The translations under genes and the position numbers were made by a program. The notes beneath the pieces were generated by a model that worked only from the letters and a program-made list of their open reading frames with translations, was not told the origin of the DNA and did no database searches. Positions 23,353 to 29,971 of a stretch of DNA of 64,000 nt are shown piece by piece (positions within the stretch are counted from its first letter, which is position 1; each line of letters opens with the position of its first letter). This DNA comes from a virus, in the IMG/VR virus record IMGVR_UViG_3300031963_000063, positions 1 to 64,000 of that record; one strand, written 5' to 3'.

Positions 23353-24022
23353 ATAGTTCCAGTCTATCTCTAACAAACTCTCTAATGTATTGGGTGAGGA
23401 GTTTGATGTACTTTGATTTGTCTCTTTCTTCATAAACGACGCATTCTCCATTTTCACAAGCCATGATGATTACAAGTTTTTTGACTGGAATACCAGTCAG
23501 TTCGTATAGCATACAACCATATGCCATACACTGAACAAAATAATGTTCAATCCACTCTCGTGGTTTAGGTTTTTTAGAAGTTTTAAAGTCGATTATTGAT
23601 AGTTCGCCATCAAACTCGGCAATACAATCTACGGTTCCAGCAATACCTAACTGCTTGCTATAAAGAGAACCTTCAAGAGCATGAATATTATTTATACGAC
23701 TAAAAGTTGACTTAGAAATCTTGAATAAGAAATCTGAAAGAGGTTGAACTTCTGGAAGATCTTCATTTCTAAGATGATGTTCTGCAAGAGTGTGCATATC
23801 AGTTCCACGACTAGTTGCCTGTCGTGTAATTTTATCTGCTTCTTCCTCTCCAACTTTTTTACGCCAGTTTGCAAAGAATTGACGATTTTTGTGACTGGTT
23901 ACAGACGTAATCGATACGAGTTTTAAGAGTTGATCTTCGTCAGGAACTTTATAATAACGAACACCATCTATAGTTTCTCTCTCAAGTTGAGGGAGATTCA
24001 AATCAACATGATTAAACATCAA
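23339..24022 (-). CDS. PD-(D/E)XK family exonuclease
   Basis: 227 aa. GIAGTVDCIAEF followed by GELSIIDFKTSKKPK is motif II-III of RecB/Cas4-like PD-(D/E)XK nucleases (catalytic Asp, then D-x-K), and YFVQCMAYGCMLYELTG is the conserved QxxxY helix. ATSRGTDMHTLAEHHL supplies the N-terminal His/Glu element. Such proteins are common next to phoH in T4-like cyanophages and are assumed to act in recombination or host DNA degradation. The ATG overlaps the PhoH stop by four bases (ATGA). Confidence 0.82.
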   Translation of the reverse strand: MMFNHVDLNLPQLERETIDGVRYYKVPDEDQLLKLVSITSVTSHKNRQFFANWRKKVGEEEADKITRQATSRGTDMHTLAEHHLRNEDLPEVQPLSDFLFKISKSTFSRINNIHALEGSLYSKQLGIAGTVDCIAEFDGELSIIDFKTSKKPKPREWIEHYFVQCMAYGCMLYELTGIPVKKLVIIMACENGECVVYEERDKSKYIKLLTQYIREFVRDRLELYGTK

Positions 24023-24777
24023 AAACCTGCTTCCATTTTTGCCATAATGTATTCTTTAACAAGTCCAGAACGAACAATGTCTTCTACACCAAATTCAATT
24101 ATATCAAAAGATGGCATTTTACGCAATACAGTCATAAAATCTACAATACCATTTCGTTCGTTAGTCTTCTGTAAGTCTGACTGAGATGCATCACCACAGA
24201 AGCAAATTTTGGTATTTTCACCAACACGAGTGATAATAGAATCCAATTCGTGGAAGTTTAGGTTTTGAAACTCATCTACAATAATAATTGCATTATCAAG
24301 AGTTGTACCACGCAAAAATGAAGTGGACCAGAACTTGATGGTTTCTTGTGATTTGAGATTTCCATAGAGCATCTCGAAGTCTGCATCAGAGGGCATCTGG
24401 AACATATACTTCACCATATTCTTATAAGGAATCTGGTAAATATCTGCCTTATCATCGTGAGTACCAGGCAGGAATCCAATCTCTCTTGTGGCGACTAAAG
24501 AACGAACAAGATAGATTCTCTCGTAAGGTGATTGCTCATCAAGAACATCTTGAAGTGCATTATAAAGTGTAATAAATGTTTTACCTGTTCCCGCACAACC
24601 ATAAGCAACAATATGCTTGTCGTCATTATAAGATTCAAAAAACTTTTTTTGATTTTCAGTAATTGGTTCAATATCAATTAGATATTCTGCACTCAGAGGT
24701 TTTCTCCTCTTCATTTGTTTTGCTGTCAGACCAACTCCGATTGGTTGGTCAATAGATCCTCTTTTCCGTCTTGCCAT
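24019..24777 (-). CDS. phoH: PhoH-like ATPase
   Basis: 252 aa. Walker A is YGCAGTGKTF (about residues 58-67), Walker B DNAIIIVDEFQNLN, and the sensor region KICFCGDASQSDL; the N-terminus has the PhoH-type LIDIEPITENQKKFFESYND. PhoH proteins are P-loop ATPases of uncertain role, common in marine phages and often used as marker genes. It is coupled to the exonuclease (ATGA) and starts one base after the 82-aa gene stops, suggesting a shared nucleic-acid job. Confidence 0.93.
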   Translation of the reverse strand: MARRKRGSIDQPIGVGLTAKQMKRRKPLSAEYLIDIEPITENQKKFFESYNDDKHIVAYGCAGTGKTFITLYNALQDVLDEQSPYERIYLVRSLVATREIGFLPGTHDDKADIYQIPYKNMVKYMFQMPSDADFEMLYGNLKSQETIKFWSTSFLRGTTLDNAIIIVDEFQNLNFHELDSIITRVGENTKICFCGDASQSDLQKTNERNGIVDFMTVLRKMPSFDIIEFGVEDIVRSGLVKEYIMAKMEAGF

Positions 24778-25025
24778 TAGATTTTCTTTACTCGTGAACC
24801 AGGTGCTTTTGATGCTTTTCCAAGAACATCATTCCAACCAGGATGTTTAGAAATTAATTTGTTTTGCCATTCACCAACCTCTCCAGGAGAAGGACAAGTT
24901 GATGGATCGGACCAATCACGGATCCAATCTGGGTTATCTTTTTTCCACTGGTCCCAATCGTGGATGCTCATTTCCACTTCTTTTTGTTCACCAGTTTTTG
25001 TATTCACTACGGGGTACGTTGGCAT
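24777..25025 (-). CDS. Conserved cyanophage small protein upstream of phoH (82 aa)
   Basis: The protein begins MPTYPVVNTKTGEQKEVEMS with a Trp-rich central part (WDQWKKDNPDWIRDWSDPST) and ends in a basic tail. The start resembles the MPTY... start of FmdB-type zinc ribbons, but only a single Cys remains, so metal binding is unlikely. Its stop touches the phoH ATG. A CTAAATA box is 22 bases upstream. Confidence 0.75.
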   Translation of the reverse strand: MPTYPVVNTKTGEQKEVEMSIHDWDQWKKDNPDWIRDWSDPSTCPSPGEVGEWQNKLISKHPGWNDVLGKASKAPGSRVKKI

Positions 25026-25046
25026 TGTTAGAAATTCAAGATAATT

Positions 25047-25053
25047 TATTTAG
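25047..25053 (-). promoter_or_regulatory. Late promoter box CTAAATA
   Basis: Minus-strand CTAAATA at the stop codon of thyX, 22 bases before the 82-aa gene that leads into phoH. Confidence 0.5.
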
Positions 25054-25685
25054 ATCCACTCAAGGGCGTCTGATACCGTTGGAAATTGTTCGATAAACAC
25101 TTTCTTACAATCAAGTGCAATATCCATATGCTCTCTCTGAGTTCCATTTGCAGAACGAAGATTGATATAATGTATCCATGACCTGCATGATCCACTCATA
25201 TAGATGCGTGTGGGGGTCGCCAAGGGCAATACAAATCTTGCACACTCCTTTGCCACCTCAGCATCTAGAAGTTGCTTGTAGAGTTCCATACCTGCCTTAA
25301 AATGGTCATTGATCTTCAACCACAAGTCTGCTTTTAGTTCTTCAGGAAGATCATTAGTGGAATTCTGACGATTCTTGGTGTCCTGACGACGAAGTTCTGG
25401 TACAGGAATTTCCTCACCTAGCAAAGAAGAATCTGCATAACGTTGTGAAAATTCTTGGTATGTAAAACTCCTGTGTCGTAAAATTTGTGCTGCGATGCCA
25501 CGATTTGTTTCGATCTCAAGAGTCATAAAAGACTGCTCAAAAACAGACCAATGATTATGCTTAATACAATAAGCAAGCAACTTGGCATAGTTTTCGTTGT
25601 CTTGATTCGCAGGGTTGCTAACTCTAGCAACATACGCCATTGTTTTTTCTGCATCGGGTGTCACACTGATGAGTTTTACTGTCAT
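25050..25685 (-). CDS. thyX: ThyX flavin-dependent thymidylate synthase
   Basis: 211 aa, normal for ThyX. The signature RHRSFTYQEFSQRY (RHRx7S) is intact, with HNHWSVFEQSFMTLEIETNR before it and YMSGSCRSWIHYINLR with EHMDIAL near the end. It converts dUMP to dTMP using methylene-tetrahydrofolate and FAD, feeding phage DNA synthesis in the host cytoplasm. The ATG overlaps the stop of the 55-aa coiled-coil gene (ATGA), so it is expressed with two small upstream genes. Confidence 0.96.
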   Translation of the reverse strand: MTVKLISVTPDAEKTMAYVARVSNPANQDNENYAKLLAYCIKHNHWSVFEQSFMTLEIETNRGIAAQILRHRSFTYQEFSQRYADSSLLGEEIPVPELRRQDTKNRQNSTNDLPEELKADLWLKINDHFKAGMELYKQLLDAEVAKECARFVLPLATPTRIYMSGSCRSWIHYINLRSANGTQREHMDIALDCKKVFIEQFPTVSDALEWI

Positions 25686-25849
25686 TTCTTTCCAAATCCT
25701 TTTGATGTTTTTGCTTCCAGTTCTGCAAGTTCTTTCTTTACTGCTTGCAGTTGTTGTTTCATTTCTACAATTCTTTCTTCAGTATAAAGGTGATCTTGCT
25801 TGACAAGTCTTTCAAGCAATTTCACGAGTTCTCGTGCTCTACTAGTCAT
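25682..25849 (-). CDS. Small coiled-coil protein (55 aa) coupled to thyX
   Basis: MTSRARELVKLLERLVKQDH followed by LYTEERIVEMKQQLQAVKKE and a basic end is almost entirely heptad-like helix. No family named. Stop overlaps the thyX ATG (ATGA), and its start lies 8 bases inside the previous small gene, so translation is chained. Similar short proteins appear beside thyX in other cyanomyoviruses as far as I recall. Confidence 0.75.
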   Translation of the reverse strand: MTSRARELVKLLERLVKQDHLYTEERIVEMKQQLQAVKKELAELEAKTSKGFGKK

Positions 25850-26018
25850 CTAAATCAGAATCCTCAAAAATTTCATCGTAATCTAAAATTGGTCTGTTTC
25901 TGACTTCTGGTTCAGTATATTTACTGTATGCAGAAACATCAGAATACACTTCTGCTTTGAGAGAATCAACTAAGAGTTCTAGATTACGAACAATGAGTTT
26001 TAGTTTGTCTTTATCCAT
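25842..26018 (-). CDS. Small acidic protein (58 aa)
   Basis: MDKDKLKLIVRNLELLVDSL followed by KAEVYSDVSAYSKYTEPEVR and an acidic end (DYDEIFEDSDLDD). Helix then disordered acidic tail. First gene after the strong terminator at 26055-26077, so it heads the thyX transcript unless there is readthrough; no clear promoter is visible between them. Function unknown. Confidence 0.75.
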   Translation of the reverse strand: MDKDKLKLIVRNLELLVDSLKAEVYSDVSAYSKYTEPEVRNRPILDYDEIFEDSDLDD

Positions 26019-26049
26019 AAGATATCATTCTCTCAAAGCATTTTATCAT

Positions 26050-26077
26050 AAAAAAAGGAGGGGATCAACCCCTCCTT
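26050..26077 (-). terminator. Strong rho-independent terminator
   Basis: AAGGAGGGG-ATCAA-CCCCTCCTT is a perfect 9-bp stem (26055-26063 / 26069-26077) with a run of T on the minus strand after it and a shorter A/T run on the other side. It ends the operon of very small genes at 26084-26870 and separates it from the thyX operon. Confidence 0.9.
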
Positions 26078-26083
26078 AAAAAT

Positions 26084-26170
26084 TTACTTATAAATCCACT
26101 GAATGTACGTTGATAACAATATCGTCATTAACGCAATTGCAGCAGTTGAAGAAATTAGAAATTGTACCAT
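26084..26170 (-). CDS. Single-span membrane peptide (28 aa)
   Basis: MVQFLISSTAAIALMTILLS followed by TYIQWIYK is one hydrophobic span with an aromatic/Lys end. Its ATG overlaps the stop of the 32-aa gene as TGATG, and a terminator follows it by seven bases, so it is the last gene of a chained operon. Too short for homology; coding status rests on coupling and composition. Confidence 0.5.
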   Translation of the reverse strand: MVQFLISSTAAIALMTILLSTYIQWIYK

Positions 26171-26268
26171 CACTTTGCTCCAACTAGTTGTGCTAGTTGT
26201 GCTTGATGACGACGATCTTCTTTTTGTTTTTGTTCTTTAATAAGTTGTAGGAAGTTAAGTTTTTTCAC
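26170..26268 (-). CDS. Small basic helical peptide (32 aa)
   Basis: Starts at GTG with a textbook SD (GGAGG seven bases upstream), reading MKKLNFLQLIKEQKQKEDRR then HQAQLAQLVGAK. It overlaps the preceding gene by GTGA and the following by TGATG. Probably a helical, RNA- or protein-binding peptide; no family known. Confidence 0.6.
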   Translation of the reverse strand: MKKLNFLQLIKEQKQKEDRRHQAQLAQLVGAK

Positions 26269-26423
26269 TTCTGCACCTCCGCATTTCTGCAAGGACGGTA
26301 TGCTACTCCACGATATGTGTTTTGTGGATGAGCAGGAGCGTGTGTTTGGTTATACCATGACACATACTCTTTCTTTGCATTTTCGGTGTCGTACTGACAA
26401 CCTCTATAAACGACTTTAGACAT
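26265..26423 (-). CDS. DUF4278-like protein (52 aa)
   Basis: MSKVVYRGCQYDTENAKKEY, then a His/Pro stretch, then NTYRGVAYRPCRN. The two YRG(V/C).Y segments match the repeat of DUF4278, a small family of cyanobacteria and their phages. SD GGAGA lies nine bases before the ATG. Function unknown; the family supports a cyanobacterial host. Confidence 0.75.
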   Translation of the reverse strand: MSKVVYRGCQYDTENAKKEYVSWYNQTHAPAHPQNTYRGVAYRPCRNAEVQK

Positions 26424-26462
26424 TAGGTTTTCTCCTTAATTTTGAGGCTAAAGAGCGTTCCT

Positions 26463-26615
26463 TCAGTCGGCTTTTGCGTCTATGGGACAAGTTTTTGGAG
26501 AGACTTGTTTAATCTCCCAAATTAAATCATTCTTTGCTTGTTTGGGAATATCTACTGTGTAAATTCTCCCAACCATTAATTGTGCCTGTAAGCAAGTTAA
26601 AATGATTGCTTCCAT
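26463..26615 (-). CDS. Hypothetical protein (50 aa)
   Basis: MEAIILTCLQAQLMVGRIYT followed by VDIPKQAKNDLIWEIKQVSP and CPIDAKAD. A hydrophobic N-terminus could be a membrane anchor. No family recognised. It lies between the secreted 68-aa protein and the DUF4278 gene on the same strand, with a weak ribosome-binding site (GGAACG). Confidence 0.6.
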   Translation of the reverse strand: MEAIILTCLQAQLMVGRIYTVDIPKQAKNDLIWEIKQVSPKTCPIDAKAD

Positions 26616-26663
26616 AGATGAACGTTCCGTTCCGAGTCGGCTTACTTCCGTCCTATTTAATTT

Positions 26664-26870
26664 TTAGCACTTTATAATTACGTCTTTTCGCAATTCTAAT
26701 AGCAATCGGTCTTCAATCTTTTGGTGAACAACATCGTCGTTTTTAACGATGTCCATTAGTTCCCACGCTGCATTACAACTTATTGTGACTGGATATTCAG
26801 TTTTGATAAGTTGTGGTGAAGCAACAGAAAGAAGTGGAACCCATGCTAAAAGCAAAAGTGCTTTAGTCAT
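26664..26870 (-). CDS. Small secreted protein (68 aa)
   Basis: MTKALLLLAWVPLLSVASPQ is a signal peptide with likely cleavage after VAS or ASP. The mature part (about 50 aa) has two Cys (SCNAAWELMDIV and the terminal KC) that could form a disulfide in the periplasm. No family recognised. It is the first gene of the small-gene operon, behind a TATAAT box. Confidence 0.75.
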   Translation of the reverse strand: MTKALLLLAWVPLLSVASPQLIKTEYPVTISCNAAWELMDIVKNDDVVHQKIEDRLLLELRKDVIIKC

Positions 26871-26890
26871 AGGATGAACGTTAGGGGATT

Positions 26891-26896
26891 ATTATA
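26891..26896 (-). promoter_or_regulatory. TATAAT -10 box inside an inverted repeat
   Basis: Minus-strand TATAAT flanked by AGGGG and CCCCT arms. No good -35 box lies 16-18 bases upstream, so it may need an activator. It is the likely promoter for the 26084-26870 operon. Confidence 0.5.
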
Positions 26897-26979
26897 CCCC
26901 TATTCATAGTATATAGGTAGTTTTGTGTGTATTTCCTGATACAATTTTAAAAAACTTTAGAAACCAAAAATTTTGCCGG

Positions 26980-27003
26980 AAAAATTTCCCCCTATTTGGG
27001 GAA
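26980..27003 (-). terminator. Probable rho-independent terminator
   Basis: Minus-strand TTCCCC-AAATAG-GGGGAA followed by ATTTTT, starting immediately after the stop codon of the 117-aa gene. Confidence 0.65.
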
Positions 27004-27357
27004 TCACTTCCTCTTTTTGGTTTTCGGTGCTTGATAACCCCACAGTTTAGGATTGATTCTACCATAACCAAAGTCAATACTCTTCAAATTCTCACGAAAC
27101 TTATCCCAGTACATATCAAACAATTTAGATCTCGTACCTCTTGTGAGATCAAAACAAATATTTTCTTCTACAAAATACTTGACAATATAAGCATCATTTG
27201 GTGCTTCTTTAGTGCAAACTTCAGCATACGAACCATTTTCAATCAGAACATCACACCCATAACGTGCTTTGCAATTCTCTTTTTCTGCTGGTGTCCAATA
27301 ATCCATATGCTTTTCCGTATTGTGGGGTTTTTCAACTACATCACGAACTTGACTCAT
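27004..27357 (-). CDS. Hypothetical protein (117 aa)
   Basis: Start chosen at 27357 (MSQVRDVVEKPHNTEKHMDY), because GGGGAGG lies six bases upstream and the ATG overlaps the previous stop as ATGA. A longer start at 27372 would use that ribosome-binding site as coding sequence. Cys residues in ENCKARYGCDV and EVCTKEAP and a basic tail (APKTKKRK) are visible. No family named. Confidence 0.7.
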   Translation of the reverse strand: MSQVRDVVEKPHNTEKHMDYWTPAEKENCKARYGCDVLIENGSYAEVCTKEAPNDAYIVKYFVEENICFDLTRGTRSKLFDMYWDKFRENLKSIDFGYGRINPKLWGYQAPKTKKRK

Positions 27358-27953
27358 GAACGACCTCCCCACCTAATTTGAGGAAATGCTTCTGAAACAA
27401 TTTCTTTTGTAATTTTATATTTTTCTTGCAGTTTTTTGTCTTTAACCAGGCAAATAATTTCTGCTTCAAGAGGATGAAGACCTTGTAAAAGATTAATAAA
27501 CATTGACTCACGCCGAATAGCACTCATACTATCGTTACCACCTTTGATAAAATGATAGAAGTGCTTGAACTCTTTACGAATTGTGGTTCTTGCTTGAGTA
27601 TCAGATACTCCTAGAGAGAAAGAACCTGATTCATACATGGCACGAATCTCTTCTGTAATCTTAGTTGAAAGAGTTCCACTATGAACGGTCTGATCATCAT
27701 AACTTGAATAAGGAACTGGTCCATCAGGAAGCATCGTGATGATAGATTCATCAAAATTCCAAATCAAAAGAGCCCGAATTGAATCGTGGTTATATTTCTG
27801 AAGTAATTCTACTTTCTTTTCTTTAGATCTTTGTTTTGAGATTAAATCAAAAATTTCAAAAGCAAGAGGATTATTGGGAAGTTCTACAATAGGAGTTTCT
27901 TTTACTGCCTTTGTTTTACTCGTCGTTGTCTTCTTCTGTGTCGTCGTAGTCAT
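27354..27953 (-). CDS. Conserved T4-like phage protein, DUF6433-like (199 aa)
   Basis: After a Thr/Lys-rich start (MTTTTQKKTTTSKTKAV) the body reads FEIFDLISKQRSKEKKVELL and YNHDSIRALLIWNFDESIIT, then FKHFYHFIKGGNDSM and INLLQGLHPLEAEIICLVKD. I recall this as a DUF6433-type protein of T4-like phages, function unknown. Predicted all-helical. The ATG at 27953 is preferred to one at 27977, as the extra residues are not protein-like. It overlaps the membrane-protein gene by 38 bases. Confidence 0.65.
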   Translation of the reverse strand: MTTTTQKKTTTSKTKAVKETPIVELPNNPLAFEIFDLISKQRSKEKKVELLQKYNHDSIRALLIWNFDESIITMLPDGPVPYSSYDDQTVHSGTLSTKITEEIRAMYESGSFSLGVSDTQARTTIRKEFKHFYHFIKGGNDSMSAIRRESMFINLLQGLHPLEAEIICLVKDKKLQEKYKITKEIVSEAFPQIRWGGRS

Positions 27954-28146
27954 GATAGTTCTCAAAATTAAATGCAATCACCTCATCTGGAATCAGGTTA
28001 CCCTGGTTATCAAACATCTCGGGGTGAGGTCTTGGAATTTCCCGATAGTTCATCATATATTCTCGTGCTACCCAACCCGCCATTACTCCCACTATAAGAA
28101 ACAAAACGGTTAGAAAGGAACCGAAAACTAAACTAACTGCGAGCAT
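27916..28146 (-). CDS. Single-span membrane protein (76 aa)
   Basis: Residues 1-25 form one membrane span (LAVSLVFGSFLTVLFLIVGV), followed by WVAREYMMNYREIPRPHPEM and an acidic cytoplasmic or periplasmic tail ending DDTEEDNDE. No family name. SD GAGG lies ten bases before the ATG. Part of a coupled set with the two genes downstream. Confidence 0.72.
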   Translation of the reverse strand: MLAVSLVFGSFLTVLFLIVGVMAGWVAREYMMNYREIPRPHPEMFDNQGNLIPDEVIAFNFENYHDYDDTEEDNDE

Positions 28147-28332
28147 TTCTTTTACCTCGGGAAACTACTTTTCTTTTCCTGGACTTAAAGGAAAATTCAA
28201 AATAGATGGTTACTTCCCGATTGAGAAAGCAAACCATCTTCTCAAAGATGAAGATGATGTGGAACGGTTGAGTCTGCTTTCTTTTGCCTCCATGAAGAAT
28301 AAGTTCAACACCACGATTTCTATGGTTGGAAT

Positions 28333-28339
28333 TATTTAT
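28333..28339 (-). promoter_or_regulatory. Late promoter box ATAAATA
   Basis: Minus-strand ATAAATA just after the glutaredoxin stop. The first clear gene downstream starts 187 bases later at 28146; the leader between holds no convincing gene. Confidence 0.45.
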
Positions 28340-28340
28340 G

Positions 28341-28583
28341 TCACTGTTTAATGATTTGTTGTTCTTTGAGGAATTTGATTGTGTCAACGGATCCTCCTAA
28401 TTTTTTATCATCACAAATAACTTGTGGAAATGTAGAACCTTCACCAAATTCAGAATAAAATTCTTCTTTAGTAAAGTGTTCATTAAGATTATATACCACA
28501 AAGCTACTTCCTGTCAATTCCAATACTTGCTTAACTTTATAGCAATATGGACAATCTTCTTTTGAATAGACTGTAAAATTCAT
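28341..28583 (-). CDS. Glutaredoxin
   Basis: 80 aa. The redox motif CPYC is at residues 11-14 (SKEDCPYCYKVKQVLE), with the TFPQV cis-proline loop and GGSVDTIKFL glutathione-binding end. It would reduce disulfides, for example in phage ribonucleotide reductase, using glutathione. The gene follows a structured RNA and terminator. A TATAAATT sequence within CTTATA...TATAAG (28596-28613) is its most likely own late-type promoter. Confidence 0.93.
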   Translation of the reverse strand: MNFTVYSKEDCPYCYKVKQVLELTGSSFVVYNLNEHFTKEEFYSEFGEGSTFPQVICDDKKLGGSVDTIKFLKEQQIIKQ

Positions 28584-28616
28584 AATTTTTTGACGACTTA
28601 TATTAATTTATAAGAG

Positions 28617-28641
28617 AAAAAAGGAGGGTTTAAACCCTCCT
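28617..28641 (-). terminator. Rho-independent terminator of the small RNA
   Basis: Palindromic stem AGGAGGG-TTTAAA-CCCTCCT followed by a T run on the minus strand. Confidence 0.85.
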
Positions 28642-28712
28642 ACTAACCACCAACTCACCTCTCCCACCACAGAGAGGGTCTTCATTCCCAAAGATACAAG
28701 GATGTTGAAGAC
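28617..28712 (-). ncRNA. Candidate structured small RNA (about 96 nt)
   Basis: A perfect sigma70 promoter predicts a start at 28712. The RNA would have three hairpins: GUCUUCA/UGAAGAC (28706-28712 with 28678-28684), immediately abutting CCUCUC/GAGAGG (28672-28677 with 28658-28663), then a 16-nt G/U-rich linker and a terminator AGGAGGG/CCCUCCU with U5. The first stem begins exactly at the predicted first base. No known cyanobacterial or phage RNA family is recognised. Alternatively it is an attenuated leader of glutaredoxin, 34 bases downstream. Confidence 0.7.
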
Positions 28713-28718
28713 TTGATT

Positions 28719-28747
28719 ATTATAAAGGGTTTTATTGTGGTTGTCAA
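28719..28747 (-). promoter_or_regulatory. Consensus sigma70 promoter, TTGACA-17-TATAAT
   Basis: -35 TTGACA at 28742-28747 and -10 TATAAT at 28719-28724, both perfect, 17-base spacer, minus strand. The -35 overlaps the stop codon of the 65-aa gene. Confidence 0.92.
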
Positions 28748-28941
28748 CCCTCTTCCGAAGATTCGGGAGTAATATCAGGCACTGGATGAGTGATAGTTAT
28801 TTCTATTTTATGTTCTGGTCCATGCTCTTCTAACATTTGTGTCACTTGTTCGATTGTATAACCAGTATCATTTGCTGGGTCTGCAGTCAAATGATAAACA
28901 TGCATCAAAGGCATGGTAAGTGTTTCAGTTCTTGTTGCCAT
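28744..28941 (-). CDS. Hypothetical protein (65 aa)
   Basis: MATRTETLTMPLMHVYHLTA, then GYTIEQVTQMLEEHGPEHKI and an acidic end. Alternating strand-helix-strand suggests a small alpha/beta domain. SD GGAGG lies eleven bases before the ATG. It follows the glycosyltransferase gene by one base and ends in the promoter of the small RNA. No family recognised. Confidence 0.7.
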   Translation of the reverse strand: MATRTETLTMPLMHVYHLTADPANDTGYTIEQVTQMLEEHGPEHKIEITITHPVPDITPESSEEG

Positions 28942-28942
28942 T

Positions 28943-29971
28943 TTAATTTTTCCTCCAAAGTTCTTTTGAAAACTGGACCCAATCTTCTATTCGGGTATCC
29001 CAGCTGTACTGTTTATTTATTACTTCAACTTGATATTGTGAATCAAATTGACCAGTTCGGTATTCCGTAAGTGTTCTTTTTAGTTCTCTAGTAAATCTTT
29101 CAATATGTTTTTTTCTGTCTGGAATAAACCCATAATGACGAGAAAATCCCATTCCAGTTTCTGGAAGAGCACCAAGATTACTGGTGAGAACAGAACATCC
29201 AGCAGAAAGTGCTTCGATCATGCAAATGCATGATGTTTCTAGAAAATAAGTTGGGTACGCAAAGATATGCGTATTCATAAGTTGCTCTCTAATTTTTGAG
29301 TTATTTGTTCTAGTGTGGCGAACAACTCTTTTATCAGCATTGGCAAGTCTTAAACAATAACGAAGAAACTCTTCCTCTTGAGGAAGAACATGAGAATACT
29401 CATAAGTCTGAAGTCCTTGCTGATATTGTTTTTTACGTTCATCTGGATCAAGTTCATGAAAAATATGAAGTTCAAAATCTTCCTCTGGAATAAGTTTAAT
29501 TGATTCAAGAAGAATATCTAAACCACGAATTGGATTCGGATGAAATATTAACTGCAATTTACCATCGGGTTTTTTGTGAGGTTCAAAAGGTTTAATCGCA
29601 TTTTTCAAAACATAACATTTTTCCATTGGCATTTTGAAAGCTTCCATGAACCTTTCATATTGCCAATTAGAAACGAAGACAAATGCTTTGAAATATTTTA
29701 CAAATTGAGGATCCATTAGATTCTCAAGATCTTGCTCTACATGATGAGGATGCAACCAGACAATATTTGAATTGTCTGGTGCGATTACATTATCTCCAGG
29801 TATGACACACCAATGCCAATCAGCAAGATCTGGTGCTGCTGGAAGAACAAGGTCTTGCCATGCACGACCCATGATTTCTGTCCCACCAACCCCATCAGGG
29901 TTGAGCACTGCCTCAAGAAGAGGTGGCATATTGTTATGCAGATATTCTGGTTTTGTATTAACTTCAGTCAT
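28943..29971 (-). CDS. GT-B glycosyltransferase (GT4-like)
   Basis: 342 aa. NPDGVGGTEIMGRAWQDLV gives the N-terminal GGTE nucleotide-sugar motif, AFVFVSNWQYERFMEAF the donor-domain entry, FHPNPIRGLDILLESIKLIP the central motif, and AYPTYFLETSCICMIEALSA then GCSVLTSNLGALPET the C-terminal E-x7-E motif. SD GAGGAGG. It would transfer an activated sugar to an unknown acceptor in the host cytoplasm. Four further glycan-enzyme genes precede it on the same strand, followed upstream by fibre genes. Confidence 0.88.
   Translation of the reverse strand: MTEVNTKPEYLHNNMPPLLEAVLNPDGVGGTEIMGRAWQDLVLPAAPDLADWHWCVIPGDNVIAPDNSNIVWLHPHHVEQDLENLMDPQFVKYFKAFVFVSNWQYERFMEAFKMPMEKCYVLKNAIKPFEPHKKPDGKLQLIFHPNPIRGLDILLESIKLIPEEDFELHIFHELDPDERKKQYQQGLQTYEYSHVLPQEEEFLRYCLRLANADKRVVRHTRTNNSKIREQLMNTHIFAYPTYFLETSCICMIEALSAGCSVLTSNLGALPETGMGFSRHYGFIPDRKKHIERFTRELKRTLTEYRTGQFDSQYQVEVINKQYSWDTRIEDWVQFSKELWRKN

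Noticed and set aside
24777-25025. FmdB-type zinc ribbon
   Set aside because: The start is similar but only one cysteine is present, so it cannot form the CxxC...CxxC site.
28133-28387. Open frame of 84 codons on the minus strand between glutaredoxin and the membrane protein
   Set aside because: It would overlap glutaredoxin by 47 bases, has no ribosome-binding site, and no usable start after the late box at 28333. The C-terminal part reads somewhat protein-like (GVELILHGGKRK), so it is not excluded as a gene with an unusual start.
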